Shown: in pieces, positions 1 to 5,975 of the stretch
Layout of the letters: every line of letters starts with the position of its first letter
Numbering within the stretch: the stretch's first letter is position 1
Assembly (NCBI GenBank): GCA_001751155.1
Contig: MAXR01000148.1
Location: 1-5,975, forward strand
Origin: Desulfuromonadales bacterium C00003068
GTDB lineage: Bacteria; Desulfobacterota; Desulfuromonadia; Desulfuromonadales; Desulfuromonadaceae
Length of the DNA: 5,975 nt
Direction of reading: 5' to 3'
Position numbers and translations under genes: made by a program
The notes under the pieces: generated by a model
Databases searched by the model: none
What the model saw: only the letters and a program-made list of their open reading frames with translations
What the model was told of the DNA's origin: nothing

Positions 1-11
1 TATAAAATATT

Positions 12-27
12 GAACAATTGAACAATT
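12..27. repeat. Tandem 8-bp direct repeat
   Basis: The unit GAACAATT occurs twice back to back (12-19 and 20-27), directly before the hairpin at 28-57. Two copies of an AT-rich octamer could be a small slippage duplication or a binding site for a regulator. Nothing in the sequence separates these options. Confidence 0.5.
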
Positions 28-63
28 GGCTGACTTTCATTTATTTGAGAGTCAGCCTTTTAT
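28..63 (+). terminator. Rho-independent terminator-like hairpin before the chemoreceptor gene
   Basis: An 11-bp stem (28-38 with 47-57, one G-U pair, core GGCTGACT/AGTCAGCC) closes an 8-base loop and is followed by TTTTAT. This is a standard intrinsic terminator, probably for a gene ending left of the window. It ends only about 15-20 bases before the chemoreceptor start codon, so it could instead lie in that gene's leader if the promoter is further left. Confidence 0.8.
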
Positions 64-67
64 TTCT

Positions 68-73
68 GGGGGG
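68..73 (+). promoter_or_regulatory. Ribosome binding site fixing the chemoreceptor start
   Basis: A run of six G followed by ACAG precedes the ATG at 78. It is the only good Shine-Dalgarno-like site near the 5' end of the frame. The frame stays open back to a TTG at 18, but that codon sits beside the terminator hairpin, so 78 is chosen. Confidence 0.75.
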
Positions 74-77
74 ACAG

Positions 78-1913
78 ATGAGTATTCAAAAGAAGGTAGC
101 AACCATATTATTGATTGTTTTGGTTGTCGTCATGGGCGCAGCAACTGTTATCGTCAATACGCAAACATCGCACTTATTACATAGTCAAGCTAATGATGAA
201 AAAAAACTCCTTACTGAGGCCGCTCATCAGCAAGCGAATAGTGTTTTTCAGAGTTTAGTTATTGGTACTAGTGGCTCTGTCGAAACAGGAGATATGGATC
301 TGTTTGGTGAATTACTCACTGATTTGGCCACAGTACAAAATGTTTCTGAAGTTGGTATGTTGGGGCCACAGGGCTCGATAAATTATTCAAGTTTTGAATC
401 TAATATTGGTCGCTCATTAGATAGTGCCATCTTTCAACAAGCCAAAAACGATCATAGTGGTACTGTGGCACTTCATGAGACGAGTGACCACTTGATTTTG
501 ACTCGATCACAAATATATGATGCTAGCTGCCTTGATTGTCACGAAGATAACAACGTGGGTGATTTAGGTGGTGTTCTATATTTAAAGTACGACCTTGCTA
601 GTTTACAAAATACGATGTTGCTTGTTGAACAAAATCTCGAAGCTGGGATCAGTCAGGGTATTAAGACAATGATTCTGACCGCTATCATTGGTGTTTTGTT
701 TGCTATAGCTATTATCTATTGGATTTTGGGTTTGCTTATTCGGAAGCCGCTGGTTGTCATTGAAGAGATGTTTGACAATATGGCTGCTGGTCGTTTTGAT
801 GGTCGGTTGCAGATGGATCGTCATGATGAAATTGGTCATATCGGTCAAACTATCGATCGTTTTGCTGATTTCTTACAACATGATGTTTTGGTTTCGTTGC
901 AGAAGTTAGCTCAAGGGGATCTTTCCTTTGATGTCAATCCACGAGACCAGCATGATTCATTGCGTATTGCATTGAAAAAAGTGTGTGATGACCTCAATGA
1001 TGTGTTGCTTCGGGTGCAGATGGGAGGCACTCAGATTGCTTCGGGAGCATCCCAAGTGTCCGATTCCAGTCAATCGCTCTCTGAAGGAGCCACAGATTCT
1101 GCCAGTTCGTTAGAAGAAATTTCAGCATCAATGAATGAATTGTCTTCTCAAACACGTACTAACGCGGAAAATTCGCAACAAGCAAATACCTTAGCATCCC
1201 AAGCTCGTTCGGCAGCGGATCGTGGTAATACGCAAATGCGGCAAATGGTTACCGCGATGGCTGATATAAATGAATCGGGTTTGAATATTTCGAAAATTAT
1301 TAAGGTTATTGATGAGATCGCATTTCAAACGAACCTTCTGGCATTGAATGCTGCGGTTGAAGCAGCGCGTGCAGGGCAACATGGTAAAGGGTTTGCTGTC
1401 GTTGCCGAAGAGGTGCGAAATTTAGCCGCCCGGAGTGCCAAAGCAGCTCAGGAAACTGCTGCATTAATCGAAAGTTCCGTAAGTAAGGCTGAGTATGGTG
1501 CTGAAATTGCGGACAATACTGCCGAGGCATTTAGTTCTATTGTTGAGGAAATTCAAAAAGTAAATGATCTTGTTGGTGAAATTTCATCATCGAGTAGCGA
1601 ACAGGCCCAAGGGATTACGCAAATAAATGACGGCATTAGTAAAATTGATGAAGTAACACAGCAAAACACTGCCAATGCTGAAGAAGGTGCTGCAGCTGCC
1701 GAAGAATTGTCTAGCCAAGCAGCGCAACTTGAGGATATATTAAAAAAGTTTGTTTTGAAAAATGATGGTTCCTTTAGGTTGCCAAGTCAAATACCCTCAT
1801 TTTCTCAACCAACCTCTTCGGTGAATTCAAATTCCTCATCAGGTTGGGGTGGAAGTTCTTCGTCCCCAGTCGAGCAAATTGCTCTGGATGATTCTGAGTT
1901 CGGTAAGTTTTAA
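78..1913 (+). CDS. Methyl-accepting chemotaxis protein with periplasmic c-type heme motif
   Basis: This is a transmembrane chemoreceptor of 611 residues. It should sense a periplasmic signal and control CheA through CheW. Transmembrane helix 1 is at about residues 7-27 and helix 2 at about 196-221. The periplasmic domain between them holds CLDCH (151-155), a c-type heme attachment motif, followed by a Gly/Leu-rich strand as in heme-containing sensor domains of chemoreceptors and kinases from metal- and sulfate-reducing bacteria. A HAMP domain (about 221-267) is followed by a second HAMP-like segment (about 268-315). The long signalling coiled coil has the conserved hairpin tip at about 413-450 ([20 protein letters not shown] and the following [13 protein letters not shown]). 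Possible methylation helices carry Glu/Gln pairs near 345 and 540. The Ser-rich tail ends in LDDSEFGKF, a recurring chemoreceptor ending, and lacks a CheR-type NWETF pentapeptide. Family assignment is certain; heme binding and ligand are inferred. Confidence 0.97.
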   Translation: MSIQKKVATILLIVLVVVMGAATVIVNTQTSHLLHSQANDEKKLLTEAAHQQANSVFQSLVIGTSGSVETGDMDLFGELLTDLATVQNVSEVGMLGPQGSINYSSFESNIGRSLDSAIFQQAKNDHSGTVALHETSDHLILTRSQIYDASCLDCHEDNNVGDLGGVLYLKYDLASLQNTMLLVEQNLEAGISQGIKTMILTAIIGVLFAIAIIYWILGLLIRKPLVVIEEMFDNMAAGRFDGRLQMDRHDEIGHIGQTIDRFADFLQHDVLVSLQKLAQGDLSFDVNPRDQHDSLRIALKKVCDDLNDVLLRVQMGGTQIASGASQVSDSSQSLSEGATDSASSLEEISASMNELSSQTRTNAENSQQANTLASQARSAADRGNTQMRQMVTAMADINESGLNISKIIKVIDEIAFQTNLLALNAAVEAARAGQHGKGFAVVAEEVRNLAARSAKAAQETAALIESSVSKAEYGAEIADNTAEAFSSIVEEIQKVNDLVGEISSSSSEQAQGITQINDGISKIDEVTQQNTANAEEGAAAAEELSSQAAQLEDILKKFVLKNDGSFRLPSQIPSFSQPTSSVNSNSSSGWGGSSSSPVEQIALDDSEFGKF

Positions 1914-1936
1914 TTTTAAATTCTGGATAAGATATA

Positions 1937-2779
1937 ATGCAGAAATACAATGAAATAGTAAGTGAAGTGGGTGATTTACCTCCCATGCCGATTGTTGCAG
2001 TCAAAGTACTGGAGCTTTTGCAGGACCCTGATACATCAATTAAGCAGCTTGCAACGACCATTTCACTTGATGCAGCTGTGTCTGCGCGAATGCTGAAAAT
2101 TGCGAACTCGTCTATGTACGGCGTTTCTCGACAGATAACTACTTTGCAAAATGCATTAGTTTTGCTTGGTGAGCGAACCGTACGAAGTCTCGTTTTGGCG
2201 TCAAGTATGAGTAGCGTTAATAAGTCTTATGGCTTGCTTGAAAAGATGCTGTGGGAAGAGTCTGTGGGCTGTGCTTTAGCATCTCGATATTTGAGTACTA
2301 AACTGAATGTGTCAAACCCTGATGAAGCCTTCCTCGCGGGTTTATTTAGTAACTTAGGTAAAATTATACGTAATAATAATGAACCCGAACGTTACCGTGA
2401 ACTTGTTGAAGCTGTTTATAATGGCGCGGGTGATTATTCTACGCTTGAATTAGAAGTGTTTTCGGTTCCATATACAACTGTTGGTGCTGCGGTACTTCAC
2501 TCGTGGAAAATTGCTCCATTATTGGTTGATTCTGTTTGTTGCCAAAATCAACTAGATGAAGCAGAAAATACTGAAGTGGCTGATCTTTCAGCGGTAGTTA
2601 ATTTAGCGTCTAATCTGTGCTTTAAATTAGGGATTGGACATCGTGAGTGCAATGACGAGTATGATCTAAGTCAAACTCAAAGTGCTGACAAATTGATGCT
2701 TACTCCTGCTGTTCTTGAGGCAATACCAGAAGAGTTCCAAGAAGTATTTGATGAAAATCGTGATTCCTTTATGTCGTAG
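1937..2779 (+). CDS. HDOD domain signalling protein
   Basis: This 280-residue cytoplasmic protein is almost entirely an HDOD domain, a non-catalytic relative of HD phosphohydrolases found in signalling and regulatory proteins. Family marks are LPPMP (14-18), the block around LDAAVSARMLKIANSSMYG (44-62), the ALVLLG/VRSLVL segment (73-87) and the AFLAGLFSNLGK segment (131-142). The HD pair of true phosphohydrolases is replaced by Ser-Asn at 138-139, and the usual WxHS is WEES (106-109), so hydrolase activity is unlikely. The start is 23 bases after the chemoreceptor stop with no terminator between, which suggests cotranscription. Its Shine-Dalgarno site is weak (GGATAAGA, 1925-1932). HDOD proteins often accompany chemotaxis or cyclic-di-GMP genes, so a role downstream of the receptor is possible but unproven. 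Confidence 0.95.
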   Translation: MQKYNEIVSEVGDLPPMPIVAVKVLELLQDPDTSIKQLATTISLDAAVSARMLKIANSSMYGVSRQITTLQNALVLLGERTVRSLVLASSMSSVNKSYGLLEKMLWEESVGCALASRYLSTKLNVSNPDEAFLAGLFSNLGKIIRNNNEPERYRELVEAVYNGAGDYSTLELEVFSVPYTTVGAAVLHSWKIAPLLVDSVCCQNQLDEAENTEVADLSAVVNLASNLCFKLGIGHRECNDEYDLSQTQSADKLMLTPAVLEAIPEEFQEVFDENRDSFMS

Positions 2780-2798
2780 TTATTGAAAAAATATGATT

Positions 2799-2830
2799 AA
2801 TAAAAAAGGGCCTATTGGCCCTTTTTTATT
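2799..2830. terminator. Strong symmetric intrinsic terminator after the HDOD gene
   Basis: A perfect 14-bp stem (2799-2812 with 2817-2830) contains GGGCC/GGCCC flanked by A and T tracts and closes a TATT loop. The T tract on one strand and the A tract on the other make it a potential terminator in both directions. It ends the chemoreceptor-HDOD transcript 19 bases after the HDOD stop codon. Confidence 0.93.
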
Positions 2831-2857
2831 GTCAAAATTGTGTTGTATCCAATTTTA

Positions 2858-2863
2858 GAGGTG
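2858..2863 (+). promoter_or_regulatory. Ribosome binding site fixing the precorrin-2 dehydrogenase start
   Basis: GAGGTG lies 3 bases before the ATG at 2867. The frame extends back to a GTG at 2840, which would add nine residues and overrun this site. Starting at 2867 places the protein's GGG motif about 17 residues in, as usual for the family. Confidence 0.75.
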
Positions 2864-2866
2864 ATT

Positions 2867-3721
2867 ATGTCCACCATTCCAATTTTGTTGAAAAACCCAA
2901 ATATTCTAGTGCTTGGTGGTGGTGCTGTTGCCTTGCAAAAAGCCACTGTTTTGTACCGAAACAAAATCAAGTTTTCGATGATTGCGCTGAGTTATTGTTC
3001 AAAATTTAATGAACTTGATGTTGCTAAAGTCACGAAAAATATTGAACCGAACGATTTTGATAATTATAACATTGTTGTTGATGCTACGGGTTGCGATGAA
3101 GTGGGCCAATTATTACAAGAGGTCATACGAAAACGGTATATATTGGTGAATCGTGTTGATCAACCAGACCAAAGTAATTTCTATTTTTCATCATTATTAA
3201 ATTACGGTCCATTGAAGGTTGCCGTATCAACGGATGGCGCGAGTCCGACGATTGGTCAAAACGTTCGTAATCGGATTGAAGCGCTCTTGCCACGTGGATT
3301 AGCTAATTTAGTTGAAAAGACTAAGCGTCAGCGTCAACAAGGTCATATCGACCCTAGTACTGCCCGAGACCAACTGTTAATACTATTTTCTCATGTTTAC
3401 TTGATTGAGTGCGGTGATATTGCTGATGCACTGGTGACGCTACAGAGGTATCCTCAGTTAAGTAAGCTTAGTGTTGTTTTGTATCAGCATGAGGGAGCAC
3501 ACTCTACGGTCAGTATGGATGTGTGTCATGAGACAATCAAGTATCTACCGATTAATTGTTTCGATTATGAAAAGTCTTACGCAGTCCTTAACACATATTG
3601 TAAACGGGGAATGACGGTAGGTGTATTGATTCCTTCAGGTGAACAATTTTCACTACATAGTGAAAGACTTTCTGGGTCTTTAACGAATGATGGTGTGAAA
3701 TCTGAAATAATCGTTAAATAA
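2867..3721 (+). CDS. Precorrin-2 dehydrogenase (siroheme synthase N-terminal type) with atypical C-terminal region
   Basis: This 284-residue protein matches the N-terminal half of CysG and yeast Met8p, which oxidises precorrin-2 to sirohydrochlorin with NAD and may insert iron to give siroheme. Visible marks are the NAD-binding strand ILVLGGGAVALQKA (13-26), VVDATG (70-75), VNRVDQP with the conserved Asp at 98, the strand PLKVAVSTDGASP (115-127) with the Ser that is phosphorylated in some homologues (about 126), and RIEALLP (136-142). Stand-alone enzymes are about 200-220 residues. Here some 100 extra residues (about 177-284) align by eye with the start of the CysG uroporphyrinogen methyltransferase domain, but the GAGPGD and GGDPFIFGR motifs are gone and the domain is under half length. 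Methylation by this part is therefore unlikely. The gene has no clear promoter in the 36 bases after the upstream terminator. The dehydrogenase call is firm; ferrochelatase activity is inferred. Confidence 0.86.
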   Translation: MSTIPILLKNPNILVLGGGAVALQKATVLYRNKIKFSMIALSYCSKFNELDVAKVTKNIEPNDFDNYNIVVDATGCDEVGQLLQEVIRKRYILVNRVDQPDQSNFYFSSLLNYGPLKVAVSTDGASPTIGQNVRNRIEALLPRGLANLVEKTKRQRQQGHIDPSTARDQLLILFSHVYLIECGDIADALVTLQRYPQLSKLSVVLYQHEGAHSTVSMDVCHETIKYLPINCFDYEKSYAVLNTYCKRGMTVGVLIPSGEQFSLHSERLSGSLTNDGVKSEIIVK

Positions 3722-3770
3722 TAAATATTCGTATTATTGATTTATCCATTTTTTAATATAAGGTCACAAA

Positions 3771-5402
3771 ATGATTCATCTAACAAATATTAGTAAGCAA
3801 TATGGTTCACAAGTTTTATTTACCCGCGCCAAATTACAAATTTTACCTGGTACACGTAGTGGTTTGGTTGGGCCAAATGGTGCTGGGAAGTCAACTATTT
3901 TTCGTTTAATTACTGGTGAGGAATCACTTGATGATGGCGAAATCTCTTGTGCAAAAAAATCCGTAATTGGTTACTTTTCGCAAGATGTTGGCGATATGAG
4001 CGGACATAGTGCACTTGCTGAAGTTGTTTCTGCTTCAAGTGAGGTGATGAAGCTTGGTGAGCAGGTGCGCATTATGGAAGCTCAAATGTGCGAGCCGATG
4101 GATGATGATGCCCTTGCTAACCTTTTAGAGCGCTATGGCGATACTCAGGCCGAATATGAGCATCGTGGTGGTTATGACCTTGAAACACGAGCTAAATCAG
4201 TATTAACCGGTTTAGGAATTGGACCAGCAGATTATTCTCGACCTGTAGAATCATTTAGTGGCGGTTGGAAAATGAGGATTGCATTAGCAAAGATTCTGAC
4301 ACTGAATCCTGATGTTTTATTACTCGATGAACCGACTAACCATCTTGATGTTGAATCGATCGTTTGGCTCGAAGAGTGGCTGTCTACTGAATATAAAGGG
4401 GCTGTGTTGATGACCAGTCACGACCGTGATTTTATGAACCGGTTGGTGTCACGTATCATTGAAGTGGCTGATCAAAATATTACGACCTATTCAGGTAATT
4501 ATGATTACTATTTACGTGAGCGTGAAATTAGACGCGAACAACTGTTGTCAAGCTACAAACGTCAGCAAGATATGTTGGCAAAAGATGAAGAGTTTATCGC
4601 CCGTTTTGCTGCCAGAGCTTCCCATGCCGCCCAAGTGCAATCGCGGGTAAAAAAACTTGAAAAAATAGAACGAATTATTATCCCATCTGAGCAAAAATCG
4701 GTGAAATTTGAATTTCAAGATATACCCCGCAGTGGTGACAATGTTGTAGCTTTTGATGATTTAAGCAAAACATGGCCCGTTGACGATGGTGATGACAAGA
4801 AAGTATTTAGTCATGCAACAGGATTAATCCGCCGCCACGAGAAAATTGCAGTCGTAGGTGTGAACGGTGCAGGAAAATCAACTTTTTTGAAAGTAATAGC
4901 AGGACAAACAGCAGCAACTGATGGCGATGTGAATATTGGTGCAAATGTTGATATTGGCTATTTTAGTCAGCATGCGACCGATCTTCTTGATTTGAAGAAA
5001 ACGGTATTTGAAACAGTCCAACAGGTGATGCCGCAGGATTCCATTGGTGTTATTCGCAATCTGTGTGCTGCCTTTTTGTTCCAAGGCGATGATGTCGATA
5101 AAAAGGTTTCAACCCTTTCAGGAGGTGAGAAGAGTCGTCTCGTTCTAGCAACGTTACTAGCGCGGCCCGTTAATGTTCTAATTCTTGACGAGCCAACAAA
5201 TCATCTTGACATTCAATCGCGCGAGATACTTCTTAACGCCCTGCAACGATTTAGCGGAACCGTTGTCTTGGTAAGTCACGACCGCCATTTTCTACGCAGT
5301 TTAGTCAATCGAGTTTTTGAAGTTGACCACGGTGAGCTACGCAGCTACGAAGGTGATTATGGTTACTATTTAGAAAAAAGTGAGTTGAACTATTCGTCGT
5401 GA
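3771..5402 (+). CDS. ABC-F family ATPase (ribosome-associated type)
   Basis: This 543-residue soluble protein has two ATP-binding cassettes and no membrane domain, the layout of ABC-F proteins (EttA, Uup, YbiT, antibiotic-resistance types), which act on ribosomes to relieve stalling or tune translation. Cassette 1: Walker A GPNGAGKST (34-42), signature FSGGWKMR (162-169), Walker B LLLDEPTNHLD (183-193) with catalytic Glu187, switch His217. The charged interdomain linker spans about 245-305. Cassette 2: Walker A GVNGAGKST (363-371), signature LSGGEKSR (449-456), Walker B ILDEPTNHLD with Glu474, His503. All catalytic residues are intact. It has only a short arm insertion in cassette 1 and no Uup-like C-terminal coiled coil. 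Overall it resembles a widespread unnamed subgroup I recall from Geobacter-like genomes, so no symbol is given. The Shine-Dalgarno site AAGG is at 3760-3763. It starts 49 bases after the dehydrogenase gene and may share its transcript. Confidence 0.96.
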   Translation: MIHLTNISKQYGSQVLFTRAKLQILPGTRSGLVGPNGAGKSTIFRLITGEESLDDGEISCAKKSVIGYFSQDVGDMSGHSALAEVVSASSEVMKLGEQVRIMEAQMCEPMDDDALANLLERYGDTQAEYEHRGGYDLETRAKSVLTGLGIGPADYSRPVESFSGGWKMRIALAKILTLNPDVLLLDEPTNHLDVESIVWLEEWLSTEYKGAVLMTSHDRDFMNRLVSRIIEVADQNITTYSGNYDYYLREREIRREQLLSSYKRQQDMLAKDEEFIARFAARASHAAQVQSRVKKLEKIERIIIPSEQKSVKFEFQDIPRSGDNVVAFDDLSKTWPVDDGDDKKVFSHATGLIRRHEKIAVVGVNGAGKSTFLKVIAGQTAATDGDVNIGANVDIGYFSQHATDLLDLKKTVFETVQQVMPQDSIGVIRNLCAAFLFQGDDVDKKVSTLSGGEKSRLVLATLLARPVNVLILDEPTNHLDIQSREILLNALQRFSGTVVLVSHDRHFLRSLVNRVFEVDHGELRSYEGDYGYYLEKSELNYSS

Positions 5403-5701
5403 GCCGAACTTTTATTTTCTTTGCCCCAGAACGTATCATTCGAGAATTGTTCACGTAAACGTTCCTCGGGGCATTGTTGCATAAACTCATTACGATCAAA
5501 TGCAAAACGGTAGTTGGAACAATACGTCAGTAAAATTTGATAAGCCGCATTGATCTGCTGGATCTTTTTAGGATCATTACATCCCTTGTCGGGATGATAT
5601 TTTTTAACCAACGATTTGTGTTTTGATTTAATTTCTGCAAGGCTTGCTCGTGATGCAATATCAAATAGTTGCAATGCTTTTTCTAGCTCTTTATATGTCA
5701 T
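5390..5701 (-). CDS. Small J-domain (DnaJ-like) protein
   Basis: This 103-residue protein is a single J domain plus a short C-terminal extension. Helix I/II (about 5-34) leads to the HPD motif at residues 36-38 (KKYHPDKG), which is required to stimulate Hsp70 (DnaK) ATPase. Helix III follows with INAAYQIL (50-57). The extension carries NEFMQQCPEERLREQF and a FWG near the end, similar to short J proteins I associate with Geobacter-type bacteria. It lacks the Gly/Phe, zinc-finger and substrate-binding regions of DnaJ, so it is likely a specialised co-chaperone with an unknown client. A good Shine-Dalgarno site (AGGTGG, minus strand, 5705-5710) precedes the ATG. Its last codons overlap the 3' end of the convergent ABC-F gene by 13 bases. 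Confidence 0.87.
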   Translation of the reverse strand: MTYKELEKALQLFDIASRASLAEIKSKHKSLVKKYHPDKGCNDPKKIQQINAAYQILLTYCSNYRFAFDRNEFMQQCPEERLREQFSNDTFWGKENKSSAHDE

Positions 5702-5729
5702 TATCCACCTGCTTTGTGATTCAAGTGAG

Positions 5730-5748
5730 ATGTTTTATTTTAAAACAT
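5730..5748. repeat. AT-rich inverted repeat between the two leftward genes
   Basis: ATGTTTTA (5730-5737) and TAAAACAT (5741-5748) form a perfect 8-bp inverted repeat around TTT. On the plus strand it can grow to 11 bp with G-U pairs and is followed by TTTTCTTG, so it could weakly terminate transcripts running on from the ABC-F gene. On the minus strand it lies in the leader of the J-domain gene and could be an operator; a TAAAAT there resembles a -10 box. Only two G/C pairs support the stem. Confidence 0.35.
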
Positions 5749-5765
5749 TTTCTTGTTGGTAATAA

Positions 5766-5975
5766 TTATTTTGGTTGATAGGGACAAAATCCAGGTAGCG
5801 GACCAACTTGTGGATGGTTACGACAGGTGTTAGGTCGCAACTCATAAATAGTACAACGGCGACTGCGTGTGTCGAGATACACGCAGTCGTCGTTGGCCAT
5901 ACGAGTTAATGTAAAGAGTTCATTCTTGTAGTTTAAGTGCTCAATAACGCCATCTTTTTTCAGTCTCTTGGCAAT
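5766..5975 (-). CDS. YkgJ-family cysteine-cluster protein, C-terminal part only
   Basis: Translation of the minus strand from the right edge gives 69 residues and a TAA stop (5766-5768). The start lies beyond the window. The visible part has DDCVYLD, RRCTIYELRPNTCRNHP and a final GFCPYQP, which match the C-terminal half of the YkgJ/CxxCxxCC family (PF03692), small proteins thought to bind zinc or iron (or a cluster) through Cys residues. Four Cys are visible, at residues 31, 41, 51 and 64 of this fragment. The family's function is poorly known. The J-domain gene starts 64 bases downstream on the same strand, so the two may be cotranscribed. A long inverted repeat lies inside this coding segment (5854-5895). 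Confidence 0.85.
   Translation of the reverse strand: MAKRLKKDGVIEHLNYKNELFTLTRMANDDCVYLDTRSRRCTIYELRPNTCRNHPQVGPLPGFCPYQPK
5854..5895. repeat. 17-bp imperfect inverted repeat within the YkgJ-like coding sequence
   Basis: Bases 5854-5870 pair with 5879-5895 in a 17-bp stem with a single non-Watson-Crick position (5859/5890) and an 8-base spacer. The core is GACTGCGTGT/ACACGCAGTC. It is much more GC-rich than its surroundings and encodes residues around NDDCVYLDTRSRRCT. No T tract follows on either strand, so it is not a typical terminator. Confidence 0.75.

Noticed and set aside
18..77. Upstream extension of the chemoreceptor frame from a TTG at 18
   Set aside because: The extra 20 residues would be coded by the terminator hairpin and G-run; the ATG at 78 has the ribosome site and gives a normal N-terminal transmembrane helix.
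603..848. Minus-strand open frame of 81 codons inside the chemoreceptor gene
   Set aside because: It is wholly antisense to a clear membrane/HAMP coding region and its translation shows no recognisable domain.
1933..1938. Perfect TATAAT box just before the HDOD gene
   Set aside because: It overlaps the ATG at 1937, so a transcript from it would begin inside the gene, and no -35 element lies at the right distance.
1774..2061. Minus-strand open frame of 95 codons across the chemoreceptor-HDOD junction
   Set aside because: It is antisense to two well-supported genes and shows no family resemblance.
2815..3009. Plus-strand open frame overlapping the dehydrogenase start
   Set aside because: It begins in the terminator stem and runs out of frame through the conserved GGG-motif region; its Cys/Trp-rich translation is typical of an off-frame shadow.
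2867..3721. Full CysG (siroheme synthase with methyltransferase)
   Set aside because: The protein is 284 residues against about 457 for CysG, and the methyltransferase motifs are missing.
3771..5402. Antibiotic-resistance ABC-F or an ABC transporter subunit
   Set aside because: There is no membrane partner gene, the overall sequence resembles a housekeeping-like ABC-F subgroup, and nothing nearby suggests resistance.
5761..5770. 10-bp palindrome AATAATTATT near the end of the YkgJ-like gene
   Set aside because: It is pure A/T in an AT-rich spacer and easily arises by chance.

Overview
This 6 kb window carries six protein-coding genes. Four are intact and point rightward: a membrane chemoreceptor, an HDOD-domain protein, a siroheme-synthase-like precorrin-2 dehydrogenase, and an ABC-F ATPase. 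Two point leftward: a small J-domain protein, and the C-terminal end of a YkgJ-type cysteine-cluster protein cut by the right edge. I see no tRNA, rRNA, CRISPR array, insertion sequence or phage gene, and no gene-free stretch over 300 bases.

The DNA is AT-rich, at a rough guess a little over 40% GC. The best lineage guess is Deltaproteobacteria/Desulfobacterota, close to Desulfuromonas, Pelobacter or Geobacter. The clues are a chemoreceptor with a periplasmic c-type heme motif, an ABC-F protein of the kind I recall from Geobacter-like genomes, and a short J-domain protein with a C-terminal motif I also associate with that group. This is inference from remembered family resemblance, not a search.

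Layout: 1-77 holds a tandem 8-base repeat and a terminator-like hairpin. 78-1913 is the chemoreceptor, and 23 bases later comes the HDOD gene (1937-2779), probably in the same transcript. A strong symmetric hairpin terminator (2799-2830) ends that unit. The precorrin-2 dehydrogenase gene starts only 36 bases after it (2867-3721) and is followed by the ABC-F gene (3771-5402). The ABC-F gene converges with the leftward J-domain gene (5390-5701), and the two overlap by 13 bases. The YkgJ-like gene (5766-5975, partial) lies upstream of the J-domain gene on the same strand.

How they may work together: the chemoreceptor and HDOD protein form a plausible signalling pair, with heme- or redox-linked sensing coupled to a non-catalytic HD-fold protein. 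The dehydrogenase feeds siroheme synthesis. The ABC-F protein probably acts on ribosomes, and the two leftward genes are small accessory proteins with no evident link to the rest. The most unusual points are the dehydrogenase's C-terminal region, which looks like a shortened, motif-less remnant of the CysG methyltransferase domain; the heme motif in the chemoreceptor; two genes starting almost directly after terminator-like hairpins; and a 17-bp imperfect inverted repeat inside the YkgJ-like coding sequence. I found no clear sign of a wholly new multi-gene system.
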